DNA of 52,332 nt from a virus. The notes under the pieces are model-generated. The model was not told the origin of the DNA, did not search any database, and was given only the letters and a program-made list of their open reading frames with translations. A program made the translations under genes and the position numbers. The stretch spans positions 1 to 52,332 of IMG/VR virus record IMGVR_UViG_3300023103_000007; one strand, given 5' to 3'. Numbering within the stretch: the first letter of the stretch is position 1; each line of letters begins with the position of its first letter. Below, in pieces: positions 22,888 through 29,654 of this stretch.

Positions 22888-22903
22888 TTATACCTTAGTA
22901 TAA
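22888..22903. promoter_or_regulatory. Palindromic operator-like site TTATAC-N4-GTATAA, copy 1
   Basis: Sixteen-base perfect palindrome with a 4-base centre. Twenty bases around it (from TGTG) are identical at 24104-24123. Related sites with TATAC-N4-GTATA or one change lie at 24710-24723 and 25282-25295. Its position upstream of the -35 would suit an activator. Confidence 0.7.
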
Positions 22904-22921
22904 TGCCTGAGTGCACTCCTC

Positions 22922-23245
22922 TCAGGCACCATCAGGGCTGAGACCAAGCCTCCGCCTCACGAACTCCAGGCGTGCTGGTGTCAGGTCACACCTTCTGTTA
23001 GACATGTACTCACCATCACTCTCGAATGGTGAGTACCCATCGTATGGTCCAAGGTCGCGCTCAAGCACTCCAGTCACGTCCCATCTGTCATCACTGCTAA
23101 GTTCTCTGTCGCAGCACCAGAACCTGAGGTTGTCACACAGGCCAGCATCACTGACCATGGTACCACCTTCAGGCGCACCACTCTCGGCCCACTCAAGCCA
23201 CTCTCTGTAGAACATGTCCAGCAACTCTCTTGCAGTATATGTCAC
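22922..23245 (-). CDS. Hypothetical protein
   Basis: 107 residues, GTG start overlapping the previous stop (GTGA). The sequence is acidic with several tryptophans and cysteines (MVSDAGLCDNLRFWCCDREL) and a typical phage ending (LTPARLEFVRRRLGLS). It resembles small uncharacterised phage proteins with a nucleotide-enzyme-like N-terminus, but I cannot name a family. Confidence 0.65.
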   Translation of the reverse strand: MTYTARELLDMFYREWLEWAESGAPEGGTMVSDAGLCDNLRFWCCDRELSSDDRWDVTGVLERDLGPYDGYSPFESDGEYMSNRRCDLTPARLEFVRRRLGLSPDGA

Positions 23246-23580
23246 AGCCTCATCTCCATCTGTCTCACATCAACTGATGCACCACCTACACCAACCCTCG
23301 CCCACACACCAGTCCTGTGGTGCGCTGCACTCAGCAGGTCGCATGTCTCACTCAGCATCCTGCTCTCCTCATCACTCAGCCCCCTGGCCACCTCCCTCGC
23401 CCTCAGCAGATGGTGTCGGTAGCACACCCTCATCACCAACCTACTCTCATCGGACATTGGAACCCCTCCACCAAAACTACCCACCACCAGCCAGCCTCGC
23501 ACCTTGGCTGCCTCACTCAGGTGAGATCGTATCCTCACCTGTCTCATCCAGTCATCGGGGAGGGGGTGGTTCATCTCCAT
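23242..23580 (-). CDS. Hypothetical protein
   Basis: 112 residues from ATG 23580 (GAGGAGAG before it; the open frame runs to 23640). It has a helical middle (SRLVMRVCYRHHLLRAREVA) and a glycine/valine end. It is coupled by TGATG to the gene before and GTGA to the gene after. No family recognised. Confidence 0.6.
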   Translation of the reverse strand: MEMNHPLPDDWMRQVRIRSHLSEAAKVRGWLVVGSFGGGVPMSDESRLVMRVCYRHHLLRAREVARGLSDEESRMLSETCDLLSAAHHRTGVWARVGVGGASVDVRQMEMRL

Positions 23581-23792
23581 CAGTCCACTCTCCTCAGGAT
23601 GCAGCTGTTGCTGCTCTGTGGTACGACAACCATTCGGCATATGCGTCTCTCCCCAGACAAGGAGGGACTCATGTTGACCATGGCGTCTCCCTCATGAGTG
23701 AGGGTCATCATGATACTGGTACCGTCAGGTAGGATCACCCTCACTGACTGATCCCTGTACCTCAGGCTAACTACTGTACTCATGTCTGTCAT
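23580..23792 (-). CDS. Small beta-rich hypothetical protein
   Basis: 70 residues from ATG 23792 (GGGGTGATACCT before it). Alternating strands (VVSLRYRDQSVRVILPDGTS, then MTLTHEGDAMVNMS) suggest a small beta sheet. Coupled to the next gene by TGATG. Function unknown. Confidence 0.55.
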   Translation of the reverse strand: MTDMSTVVSLRYRDQSVRVILPDGTSIMMTLTHEGDAMVNMSPSLSGERRICRMVVVPQSSNSCILRRVD

Positions 23793-23797
23793 AGGTA

Positions 23798-23884
23798 TCA
23801 CCCCAGCAGTGTATTTGCAGCAAGGGACCAAAGTGGCATCGTAGCCAGCAGACCCCAGACGATCTTCTCTCTCACGCTCAGCAT
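23798..23884 (-). CDS. 28-residue hydrophobic peptide
   Basis: ATG 23884 overlaps the previous stop (TGATG); the next gene starts six bases after its stop. The peptide KIVWGLLATMPLWSLAANTL is hydrophobic and could sit in the membrane. Support rests on coupling and on being open in a tightly packed operon. Confidence 0.45.
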   Translation of the reverse strand: MLSVREKIVWGLLATMPLWSLAANTLLG

Positions 23885-24027
23885 CACATCACCTCCCATC
23901 TTGTGTAGAACACCACCCGACCACTGACCATGCAGCGCCCATGTACCTTGTACACCTCAACTACTCGCCCCTGTGCCCTCAGCTCCGCTGCAAGGGCTGT
24001 GGCCTGCCGTCTTGTCATCCTGGTCAT
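23884..24027 (-). CDS. 47-residue basic protein
   Basis: ATG 24027 is 30 bases after the likely -10 (24057-24062) and follows GGAGACCACAG. The protein is arginine-rich (MTRMTRRQATALAAELRAQG) followed by a beta hairpin (VVEVYKVHGRCMV, VVFYTRWEV), the pattern of small phage DNA-binding proteins. It is the first gene of the lower half of the leftward arm. Confidence 0.6.
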   Translation of the reverse strand: MTRMTRRQATALAAELRAQGRVVEVYKVHGRCMVSGRVVFYTRWEVM

Positions 24028-24056
24028 CTGTGGTCTCCTCTGTCTGTCCTGACACT

Positions 24057-24085
24057 ACACTAGCGCAGCTCGAGGAGGAAGTAAA
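24057..24085 (-). promoter_or_regulatory. Promoter of the lower leftward operon
   Basis: Minus strand TTTACT, 17 bases, TAGTGT. The palindrome TTATAC-CTTA-GTATAA at 24108-24123 lies 28 bases from the -35 start, the same offset as at 22860/22888. The two cassettes are therefore duplicates. Confidence 0.6.
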
Positions 24086-24107
24086 GTGACTTGATGATGG
24101 TTGTGTG

Positions 24108-24123
24108 TTATACCTTAGTATAA
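24108..24123. promoter_or_regulatory. Palindromic operator-like site TTATAC-N4-GTATAA, copy 2
   Basis: Identical to the site at 22888-22903 including four flanking bases, and at the same distance from its promoter. Confidence 0.7.
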
Positions 24124-24165
24124 CATGGCTCGCAGACTGTGGAGTATGGTGAACGAGCGCGTGCG

Positions 24166-24194
24166 CACATACTACATTCTCTGCAGGATGTAAA
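24166..24194 (-). promoter_or_regulatory. Weak upstream promoter
   Basis: Minus strand TTTACA, 17 bases, TATGTG. The -35 is perfect for this phage's form but the -10 is poor. It may be a tandem promoter for the 24027 gene. Confidence 0.35.
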
Positions 24195-24283
24195 CCCCTA
24201 CCATAGTATAATACAAATTCACTCTACATCCCTCATGATCCGGACTAGTGTGGTCCAGGGTCACTGGTCTTAACTTCAGTGCC

Positions 24284-24388
24284 ATGACCCCAGTCGTGGT
24301 CTACAGCGACGACAAGCTGCACCAGATCGAGGTCGCCCACCCAGTGAGCAATATGAGCACTATCACCCTGTACTGGCATCACGGATGA
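24284..24388 (+). CDS. Possible 34-residue peptide, plus strand
   Basis: ATG to TGA, TPVVVYSDDKLHQIEV then a short tail ending in YWHHG. The composition looks protein-like and it runs against the surrounding leftward genes. There is no ribosome site. A leaderless message or chance are both possible. Confidence 0.25.
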   Translation: MTPVVVYSDDKLHQIEVAHPVSNMSTITLYWHHG

Positions 24389-24673
24389 CGCCTCATCTCC
24401 ACCAGACCTCGCCACCACGCTCTCTCCTCGAGGCTATCGAGGAGGGTCTGGGGAGGGAGGGGTGAGACTCATGAATCCTCAGAGCATGGTGGATGACTCA
24501 GGAGGTATCCTGATACCTCTGTCTGCCAGTGGGTGTGGATGAGGTGATCGGGATGATGGTCTGTGGTGTGTGGTGTGTGGTGTGCTGTGAGGAGAGGGTG
24601 GACTGCAGGGGGTGGTGTTTGGACCGAGTCCACCGACCAACGGCCACCATCCCCTATCTTCGCCTGTCTCACC

Positions 24674-24723
24674 ATATCATATGATATCATCACCTATCAT
24701 ATGATATCGTATACTTTAGTATA
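24674..24723. promoter_or_regulatory. Operator cluster: two ATATGAT palindromes and one TATAC palindrome
   Basis: ATATCATATGATAT (24674-24687) and TATCATATGATA (24695-24706) are perfect palindromes whose centres are 20 bases apart, two helical turns. TATACTTTAGTATA (24710-24723) follows, a variant of the sites at 22888 and 24108. The regular spacing supports cooperative protein binding. Confidence 0.65.
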
Positions 24724-24951
24724 AGACCACAGACCACAACCTCCTGCAGTCAGCACAGGCTCCATGGTCCATCATCAGGACACCCACACTATCGTCATCA
24801 GGCACCATGCCCAGCAACAGCCCCTCCCCCGATCACCGACTCCACACCTGTCATCCCTGACTCAGGACTATGGTCCATCGTCCCCCACAGTACACCTATA
24901 GCACAGAGACAGTAGAGACACAGTACACCTACAGTACAGTACAGTATACAG

Positions 24952-24969
24952 GACGACGAGAATAGACGA
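24952..24969 (+). repeat. 18 bp direct repeat, copy 1
   Basis: GACGACGAGAATAGACGA is found again at 27542-27559 in the same orientation. The second copy lies about 50 bases upstream of the promoter at 27467-27495. Confidence 0.7.
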
Positions 24970-25119
24970 TGTAGAGTAGATCTACAGTACAGCGACAGCA
25001 CCGAGAACCACCGAAGTACACTCTCACGACAGTCACCTCACTGGTCCAGAGTCCGTCGTCCCTGTCTGCTGCAGTCAGCACCAGCTGGCTCCTACACCAC
25101 TCAGGACACTGGGGGTATC

Positions 25120-25296
25120 GTGACGACAGACTACGTGCGCCTGCCCACGTACGACAAGCTGTCATCATACTTGCCAGGAGACCTGGCGTCCTCGTCCACT
25201 GGTGACTCTGGGGTAGCCTCTAGGGGTAGGTCGCTCGTCCGTCGTCACGATCAGGCGAGGACAGCAGCTAATGACCCCTATTATACTAAAATATAA
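25120..25296 (+). CDS. Possible 58-residue protein, plus strand
   Basis: GTG start after GGGGGTATC; the sequence (TTDYVRLPTYDKLSSYLPGD, later RRHDQARTAANDPYYTKI) has ordinary amino acid composition. It would run opposite to the neighbouring operons and end inside a palindrome at 25282. No family recognised; real only if the gene-poor stretch has its own rightward transcript. Confidence 0.3.
   Translation: MTTDYVRLPTYDKLSSYLPGDLASSSTGDSGVASRGRSLVRRHDQARTAANDPYYTKI
25282..25295. promoter_or_regulatory. Palindrome TATACTAAAATATA
   Basis: One-base variant of the reverse of TATACTTTAGTATA (24710), the fourth member of this site family in the leftward arm. Confidence 0.45.
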
Positions 25297-25529
25297 TAAG
25301 ATAATTCATCAGGTGACTCTAACAAGGAGATGAAGATGACACAGCTGAACTGAGTGTCACTCAGGGTAAGTTGGCTGTGCTAAGTGACTAGAGACATGGT
25401 GACAGCCCATGGTCTGTGATCAACACATCATGGAGTGATCACAGGCAAGTCAGGTGAGATAAGATCAGATGGGTAATAGGGGTAGGGGGTAGGGGCGCAT
25501 TATAGGCTTGCACATAGCCGGACTCATTT

Positions 25530-25970
25530 TCACTGAGGCTCTTGACGCAGAAGAATCCTCCTCACAGAGTCCCAGTTCCACTTCGATGGTCCACCAGACC
25601 AACACCCCAGAACATAGTCAGCACCGTCCTGGAGACCACCGGACAGACACCTGGATGCATCCCCTCCATCGAGTATCCACAGCTCATCCACAGCCCCTCC
25701 CCGACGTGGCCCACCATCATGTCTCCTCCTCACCCCAATGAGGACATGACCACCAGCACGAGCACGTCTCTCAAGCCATGCAACCTGATGAGGACGAAGA
25801 GTAACCGATCGGGAGGGGGTCTGCTTCAGCTCTATCCACCCCTCCACCCCACAGCCGCAGAAGTTGGCATCAGGAACTCCCATCCCTGTCGCTCCCACCT
25901 CAATCGACTGCCAGTGAAACTCCCTCAGTCTCTGACGCAGTATGCTCCTCAGGTCACCGTCAGTACTCAA
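25530..25970 (-). CDS. PD-(D/E)XK nuclease, VRR-NUC/Holliday-resolvase-like
   Basis: 146 residues, TTG start with the strong site AGGAGGTC, overlapping the exonuclease stop. The nuclease core is GVPDANFCGCGVEGWIELKQ (PD then E-x-K) followed by VTLRPHQVAWLERRARAG (the Q-x-x-W helix). This pattern is usual for small phage VRR-NUC or RecB-like nucleases that cut branched or single-stranded DNA in replication and recombination. It lies beside the DnaQ-like exonuclease. Confidence 0.85.
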   Translation of the reverse strand: MSTDGDLRSILRQRLREFHWQSIEVGATGMGVPDANFCGCGVEGWIELKQTPSRSVTLRPHQVAWLERRARAGGHVLIGVRRRHDGGPRRGGAVDELWILDGGDASRCLSGGLQDGADYVLGCWSGGPSKWNWDSVRRILLRQEPQ

Positions 25971-26683
25971 GACCTCCTTCTCCTGTCAAGCTCAGCACGA
26001 GCAGTGTACACATGGTCAGGACACATGCTGTCTCCCTGCCTCACCAACCACTCCAGGTATCCCCAGGGAATCTCACTGAACAGTTCTCCCCTGTGCTTGC
26101 CGAACCTCATCTTAGCCAGCATGGCTGGCTCAGTCGTCATTCTCAGCAGCTCGTCAGCAGTCCTCTCCTGCAGCATCCTCATCAGCAGCTTGGACGTGAC
26201 CCATGCATCATACAGAGCGCGATGAGGTGTCATGCCAGCATCACCAGGCATGTCACTGACGTCCAGCTTCAGCCAGTACCTCAGTGCCTGATTCCCGTGC
26301 GATGGTGCATCTGGCCACAGGTGACATGCACACCTGTATGTGCAGATCCAGCCATTCTCGGCAAACCCATCTGGCATCATGGCTGAGTCGAACTTGGCGT
26401 TGTGAGCCACAGCAACAGCAACATCCTGAAGCTCCTTGTACTCCTCCACCACCTCGCTCATGGTCATCTCCCCCGACACCATCTCCTCAGTGATGTGGTG
26501 CACAGCCATTGCCTCCACCTCAATCGGTGTAGATGGTCTCACCAGCGAGCTCATCCATCCAGCTGTGTCCCAGATGCCAGCATCATCATCCCCCTCATCA
26601 CCACTCTCCAGCACAACTGCTGCAACCTCAATAACCTCACCCTCGAGACCTGTGGTCTCTGTGTCTATCACTGTCAGCCTCAA
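25967..26683 (-). CDS. DnaQ-like 3'-5' exonuclease with C-terminal DUF3820-type domain
   Basis: 238 residues, TTG start after GGAGAAGTTAC. The DEDDh exonuclease is clear: TVIDTETTGLEG (D7, E9), AVAVAHNAKFDSAM (H-N-x-x-F-D), and TPHRALYDAWVTSKLL (H-R-A-x-x-D). The last 55 residues, LAKMRFGKHRGELFSEIPWG with YLEWL, match the small domain common after DnaQ in phages. It probably trims or proofreads 3' ends. The polymerase already has its own exonuclease, so a recombination or repair role is likely. Confidence 0.92.
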   Translation of the reverse strand: MRLTVIDTETTGLEGEVIEVAAVVLESGDEGDDDAGIWDTAGWMSSLVRPSTPIEVEAMAVHHITEEMVSGEMTMSEVVEEYKELQDVAVAVAHNAKFDSAMMPDGFAENGWICTYRCACHLWPDAPSHGNQALRYWLKLDVSDMPGDAGMTPHRALYDAWVTSKLLMRMLQERTADELLRMTTEPAMLAKMRFGKHRGELFSEIPWGYLEWLVRQGDSMCPDHVYTARAELDRRRRS

Positions 26684-26834
26684 GTAACTTCTCCATTATC
26701 TCACTGCACTCCCTCACCTCAGTAGTCAAATTCCTCAGGCGAGAGCCACCTACTCTTCTCCTGACGAGAGCAGTCGATATCTGACCACAGACAGCAGCCA
26801 GCCTCCTGTGTATCTCCTCAAGATCATGAAGCAA
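26637..26834 (-). CDS. Small coiled-coil protein overlapping the exonuclease gene
   Basis: 65 residues from TTG 26834 to a stop inside the first 47 bases of the exonuclease gene. It is helical and charged (EEIHRRLAAVCGQISTAL, then LRNLTTEVRECSEIMEKLL). The ribosome site is weak, but the frame is open and helical throughout and it fills the gap between two genes. Function unknown. Confidence 0.5.
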   Translation of the reverse strand: MLHDLEEIHRRLAAVCGQISTALVRRRVGGSRLRNLTTEVRECSEIMEKLLEADSDRHRDHRSRG

Positions 26835-27438
26835 CTTCTATGTACCCACGAGACAGATCATGCTTCACGTCATCCCGAGTCACCCCATCAGGACCACTCA
26901 TTGCCTCACCAACAGTCCTCCCCACCACGTACCTCTTGAACCTCTCATGTGCTGCTGTTCCTGCTCTCTTTGGGTTGTCAGCTACTCGAGTCACCACACT
27001 GTCCTCACACCAGCTGTGCTTGTGCACAGGTACTATCTTCAGTCTCTTCCTACTCCCTCCACTCCTCTCACTCTCACTCTCACTCTCACTGCCACCAGTC
27101 CCCTCACTCCCTCTCCCGTCATCACTATCGGCCACACCATCACTCGCAGCTATGAATCCCCCAGTAGCATCCAGACAGAGTTCAGCTATCCTCACCCCAT
27201 CAGTGGTTCCGTCAGACTCCAGAGCAACAAGTAGATCACTTATGTCCAGACCATGAGACACCAGCTGACTCCCGAGATCCTCAGCAGACAAAGGTTGATC
27301 GGGGGAGGGGTCTGGTCTTGCCTGATGTAGTCTCGTCTGTATGTGCATGAGGTCAGCAGTACTGAGTGACAGGAGACACCTCACGAGTCTTCCGTCATCC
27401 CTCACTGTGTACCCATCACTGACTATTCCTGATGACAT
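26824..27438 (-). CDS. NPKR-domain protein, paralogue 3
   Basis: 204 residues from ATG 27438 (site GGAGAGAG; the frame extends to 27459). The N-terminal 80 residues form an unnamed helical domain (LLSLSTADLMHIQTRLHQ). Then comes a serine/glutamate repeat tract (GGSESESESERSGG) and the C-terminal domain NPKRAGTAAHERFKRYVVGR with TVGEAM and VKHDLSRGYIEV, shared with paralogues at 8193 and 22307. It is the first gene of the leftward arm behind a strong promoter. A control protein is a fair guess. Confidence 0.75.
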   Translation of the reverse strand: MSSGIVSDGYTVRDDGRLVRCLLSLSTADLMHIQTRLHQARPDPSPDQPLSAEDLGSQLVSHGLDISDLLVALESDGTTDGVRIAELCLDATGGFIAASDGVADSDDGRGSEGTGGSESESESERSGGSRKRLKIVPVHKHSWCEDSVVTRVADNPKRAGTAAHERFKRYVVGRTVGEAMSGPDGVTRDDVKHDLSRGYIEVAS

Positions 27439-27466
27439 CTCTCTCTCCGCATATGACACTGCCTGA

Positions 27467-27495
27467 AGTATATCTCATGTACTCCTCACAGTAAA
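27467..27495 (-). promoter_or_regulatory. Main promoter of the leftward arm
   Basis: Minus strand TTTACT, 17 bases, TATACT; predicted start about 20 bases ahead of ATG 27438. It lies beyond the AT-rich inverted repeat copy 2. Confidence 0.8.
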
Positions 27496-27541
27496 GTGCT
27501 CGGAAGCCCATACTCACATCATGGAGTCACCTGCAGCCTAC

Positions 27542-27559
27542 GACGACGAGAATAGACGA
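27542..27559 (+). repeat. 18 bp direct repeat, copy 2
   Basis: GACGACGAGAATAGACGA, identical to 24952-24969; here between the leftward promoter and the long inverted repeat. Confidence 0.7.
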
Positions 27560-27590
27560 GTTAAACCTACTTCGGGGAAAACGCTATTGC

Positions 27591-27673
27591 CTATTACTTA
27601 GCCCTTTACGCGTACGCGCCCGCGAGGCTAATTTTTTAAAAATTTCACCGTTATAAGCAATATACTAATAGCA
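27591..27673 (-). promoter_or_regulatory. Divergent control region, copy 2 of the long inverted repeat
   Basis: Reverse complement of copy 1 (2772-2848) with small changes; identical blocks include TGCTATTAGTATATT, CTTATAAC, TTAGCCTCGCGGGCGCG and AAGTAATAG. It lies between the leftward early arm and the rightward late operon. The stretch from here to 27818 is AT-rich, with further TATTAC/GTAATA words and no gene. Confidence 0.8.
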
Positions 27674-27817
27674 TGTTTAATAATAACTATACGAAACAGG
27701 TACTTAACACTATTACACTCGTATTACTTTCAGGTCATATCGCAAGATGTAATAGCTCATCAGTGTGTGCAACATCGGGCAATTAACTTCACACATCGCA
27801 CGTCACACATTAGGCTA

Positions 27818-27846
27818 TTTACCCCCCGACAGCCCTGCGCTATAAT
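27818..27846 (+). promoter_or_regulatory. Promoter of the late operon
   Basis: TTTACC, 17 bases, TATAAT with CGC before the -10. The predicted transcription start coincides with the ATG at 27853, so the first late message may be leaderless. Confidence 0.75.
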
Positions 27847-27852
27847 CTCTCT

Positions 27853-28380
27853 ATGTCCGATGCACCGTCCCCCCAGCCCCCTCCTGAACCGTCCCAGCCC
27901 CCCCGAGTTCCTGAGGGACAGAGACCACTCGCGGTGAGGACACCCAGGCGTCAGTCCGACCGTCATGACATGCGTGCTCAGGTGCAGGATGCTGTGCACG
28001 AGTACACCCTGTCCCGCTATCACGAGGACCTGGCTGACGGTGTACCTGAGGAGGAGTGTCAGCGAGTCATAGAGGAGTACAACCCTGTTGTTGAGCTCGC
28101 TCTTGTGGCAGTTGACCGGAGAACAGACACCAAGACTAAGCTGTGGGCTAATGCCGAGATTGCACAGTACATAATGCCCAAGCTCAAGGCTGTGGAGGTC
28201 ACTGAGGATCCTGAGGCCATGCGTCTCCAGGAGGAGAGGAATAGGATAGCCCAGGACTTCATGTCCATGCTTGATGGCATGGCTCGTGAGAAGAGTGCCT
28301 CTGCACGTGTAATTGAGGCAGAGATCTCTAGTGATGATGACGAGGTACATGTCCTACCACCACCGGAGTCAGCAGAGTGA
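27853..28380 (+). CDS. Terminase small subunit-like protein
   Basis: 175 residues. It precedes the large terminase gene and overlaps it by GTGA, the usual place of the small subunit. The N-terminus is proline-rich and likely disordered; residues 45-100 are helical with basic and acidic patches (HDMRAQVQDAVHEYTLSRYH), and the tail is acidic. There is no ribosome site before the ATG and TSS and ATG nearly coincide, so a leaderless start is likely. The small-subunit call rests mostly on position. Confidence 0.65.
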   Translation: MSDAPSPQPPPEPSQPPRVPEGQRPLAVRTPRRQSDRHDMRAQVQDAVHEYTLSRYHEDLADGVPEEECQRVIEEYNPVVELALVAVDRRTDTKTKLWANAEIAQYIMPKLKAVEVTEDPEAMRLQEERNRIAQDFMSMLDGMAREKSASARVIEAEISSDDDEVHVLPPPESAE

Positions 28381-29654
28381 GCTCACCAGCCCTTGACGTC
28401 AGCCAGCTCACCACCGACCAGCTTCAGGCCATGACTGCGAGGCGTAGGTGGCTGGAGACTGCTCGTCCGGATCAGCTTCCACCTGCTGACAGGGACTTCC
28501 TGAACTGGATGCTGCTGGCTGGTCGCGGCTCTGGTAAGACTCGTGCAGGTGCAGAGGACGTGTGGTGGGACTGCTTCCGCTCCCCTCTGCGTGTTGCCGT
28601 CATCGGACCGACGAACAGTGACGTGAGGAAGACCTGCTTCGAGGGTGAGTCTGGCCTCCTCTCTGTGATGCCTGGCTCACTCATAAAGTCATACAACAGG
28701 ACATCCCTCGAGATGTGGCTGACGAATGGGAGCTATCTTGTGGGGTACTCCAGTGAGGAGCCTGAGCGTCTGCGTGGTCCTCAGCACCATCTTGCATGGT
28801 GTGAGGAGCTGGGAGCATGGTCCAAGCCCCAGGATACCTGGGACATGATGAAGTTCGGTCTCCGTCTTGGCTCTCGACCTCGTACGATCATAACCACCAC
28901 CCCCCGCCCCACCCCGCTCATGCGGACTCTGGTTGATGATCCTGAGACGATAGTCGCTCGCGCCTCAACGTACGACAACTCGTCCAATCTTCCTGAGTCG
29001 TTCATTGCTGACCTGAGGAAGAAGTACGAGGGGACTCGTCTGGGTGAGCAGGAGCTTCATGCCAAACTTCTGCTGGATACTCCTGGTGCCCTGTGGACTA
29101 CTGAGATGATCCAGGCAGCTAGACAGGGAACTCCTGTTCCGCCGATGACCAGGATAGTTGTTGCTGTTGACCCCTCTGGTACCAGGGGTGACTCGGGAGA
29201 TGAGGTGGGGATAGTGGCAGCAGGTGTGGATGATCTTGGGGGCTATCATGTTCTGTGTGATGCCTCCGTGCGCGGCTCGCCTGATGTATGGGCGAGGGCT
29301 GCTGTTCGTACCTACAACTCACTCAGGGCAGACAGGATTGTGGCAGAGAGGAACTTTGGTGGTGCCATGGTGGAGTCTGTGCTGAGGAGTGTGGATAATT
29401 CTATCCCATACACTGAGGTCTCCGCGAGTCGTGGCAAGGCTGTCCGCGCTGAGCCAGTTGCTGCTCTGTATGAGCAGGGTCGCGTGAGGCACCATGGTGA
29501 CCTGGCAAAGCTGGAGGAGCAGATGTGCGCGATGGCTCCATCAGGATACAGTGGTGACGGGAGTCCGGACAGGATGGACGCTCTTGTGTGGGCACTGAGC
29601 TTCCTGATGGGGAGACCTGGATACTCGATGAGTGACTTGAGGAGAGCACTGTGA
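28377..29654 (+). CDS. terL: Terminase large subunit
   Basis: 425 residues, GTG start. The DNA-packaging ATPase and nuclease: Walker A LLAGRGSGKTRAGAEDVW (about residues 47-64), Walker B region HHLAWCEELGAWSKP (E of the DEXX-like motif), coupling motif TIITTTPRPTP, and the RNase H-like nuclease domain with VVAVDPSGTRGDSGDEVG, VAERNFGGAMVESVL and DRMDALVWALSFL. It is the short terminase form of about 420-460 residues found in many siphoviruses. It cuts and packages phage DNA into proheads. Confidence 0.97.
   Translation: MSSPALDVSQLTTDQLQAMTARRRWLETARPDQLPPADRDFLNWMLLAGRGSGKTRAGAEDVWWDCFRSPLRVAVIGPTNSDVRKTCFEGESGLLSVMPGSLIKSYNRTSLEMWLTNGSYLVGYSSEEPERLRGPQHHLAWCEELGAWSKPQDTWDMMKFGLRLGSRPRTIITTTPRPTPLMRTLVDDPETIVARASTYDNSSNLPESFIADLRKKYEGTRLGEQELHAKLLLDTPGALWTTEMIQAARQGTPVPPMTRIVVAVDPSGTRGDSGDEVGIVAAGVDDLGGYHVLCDASVRGSPDVWARAAVRTYNSLRADRIVAERNFGGAMVESVLRSVDNSIPYTEVSASRGKAVRAEPVAALYEQGRVRHHGDLAKLEEQMCAMAPSGYSGDGSPDRMDALVWALSFLMGRPGYSMSDLRRAL

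Larger units (their letters stand above)
24058..25529. other. 1.4 kb gene-poor stretch with operator-like sites
   Basis: No convincing long gene on either strand. It holds palindromes (24108, 24674, 24695, 24710, 25282), a second minus promoter-like site (24166-24194), short GT-rich and ACAGTAC-type microrepeats (24556-24590, 24918-24950), and a few short plus-strand frames (24284, 25120). Neighbouring genes on both sides read leftward. The stretch could be a control region, a replication origin or the remains of deleted genes. Confidence 0.7.

Noticed and set aside
24469-25168. Minus-strand frames of 67-79 codons in the gene-poor region
   Set aside because: Repetitive cysteine- and valine-rich or tyrosine-rich translations from microrepeats, with no ribosome sites.
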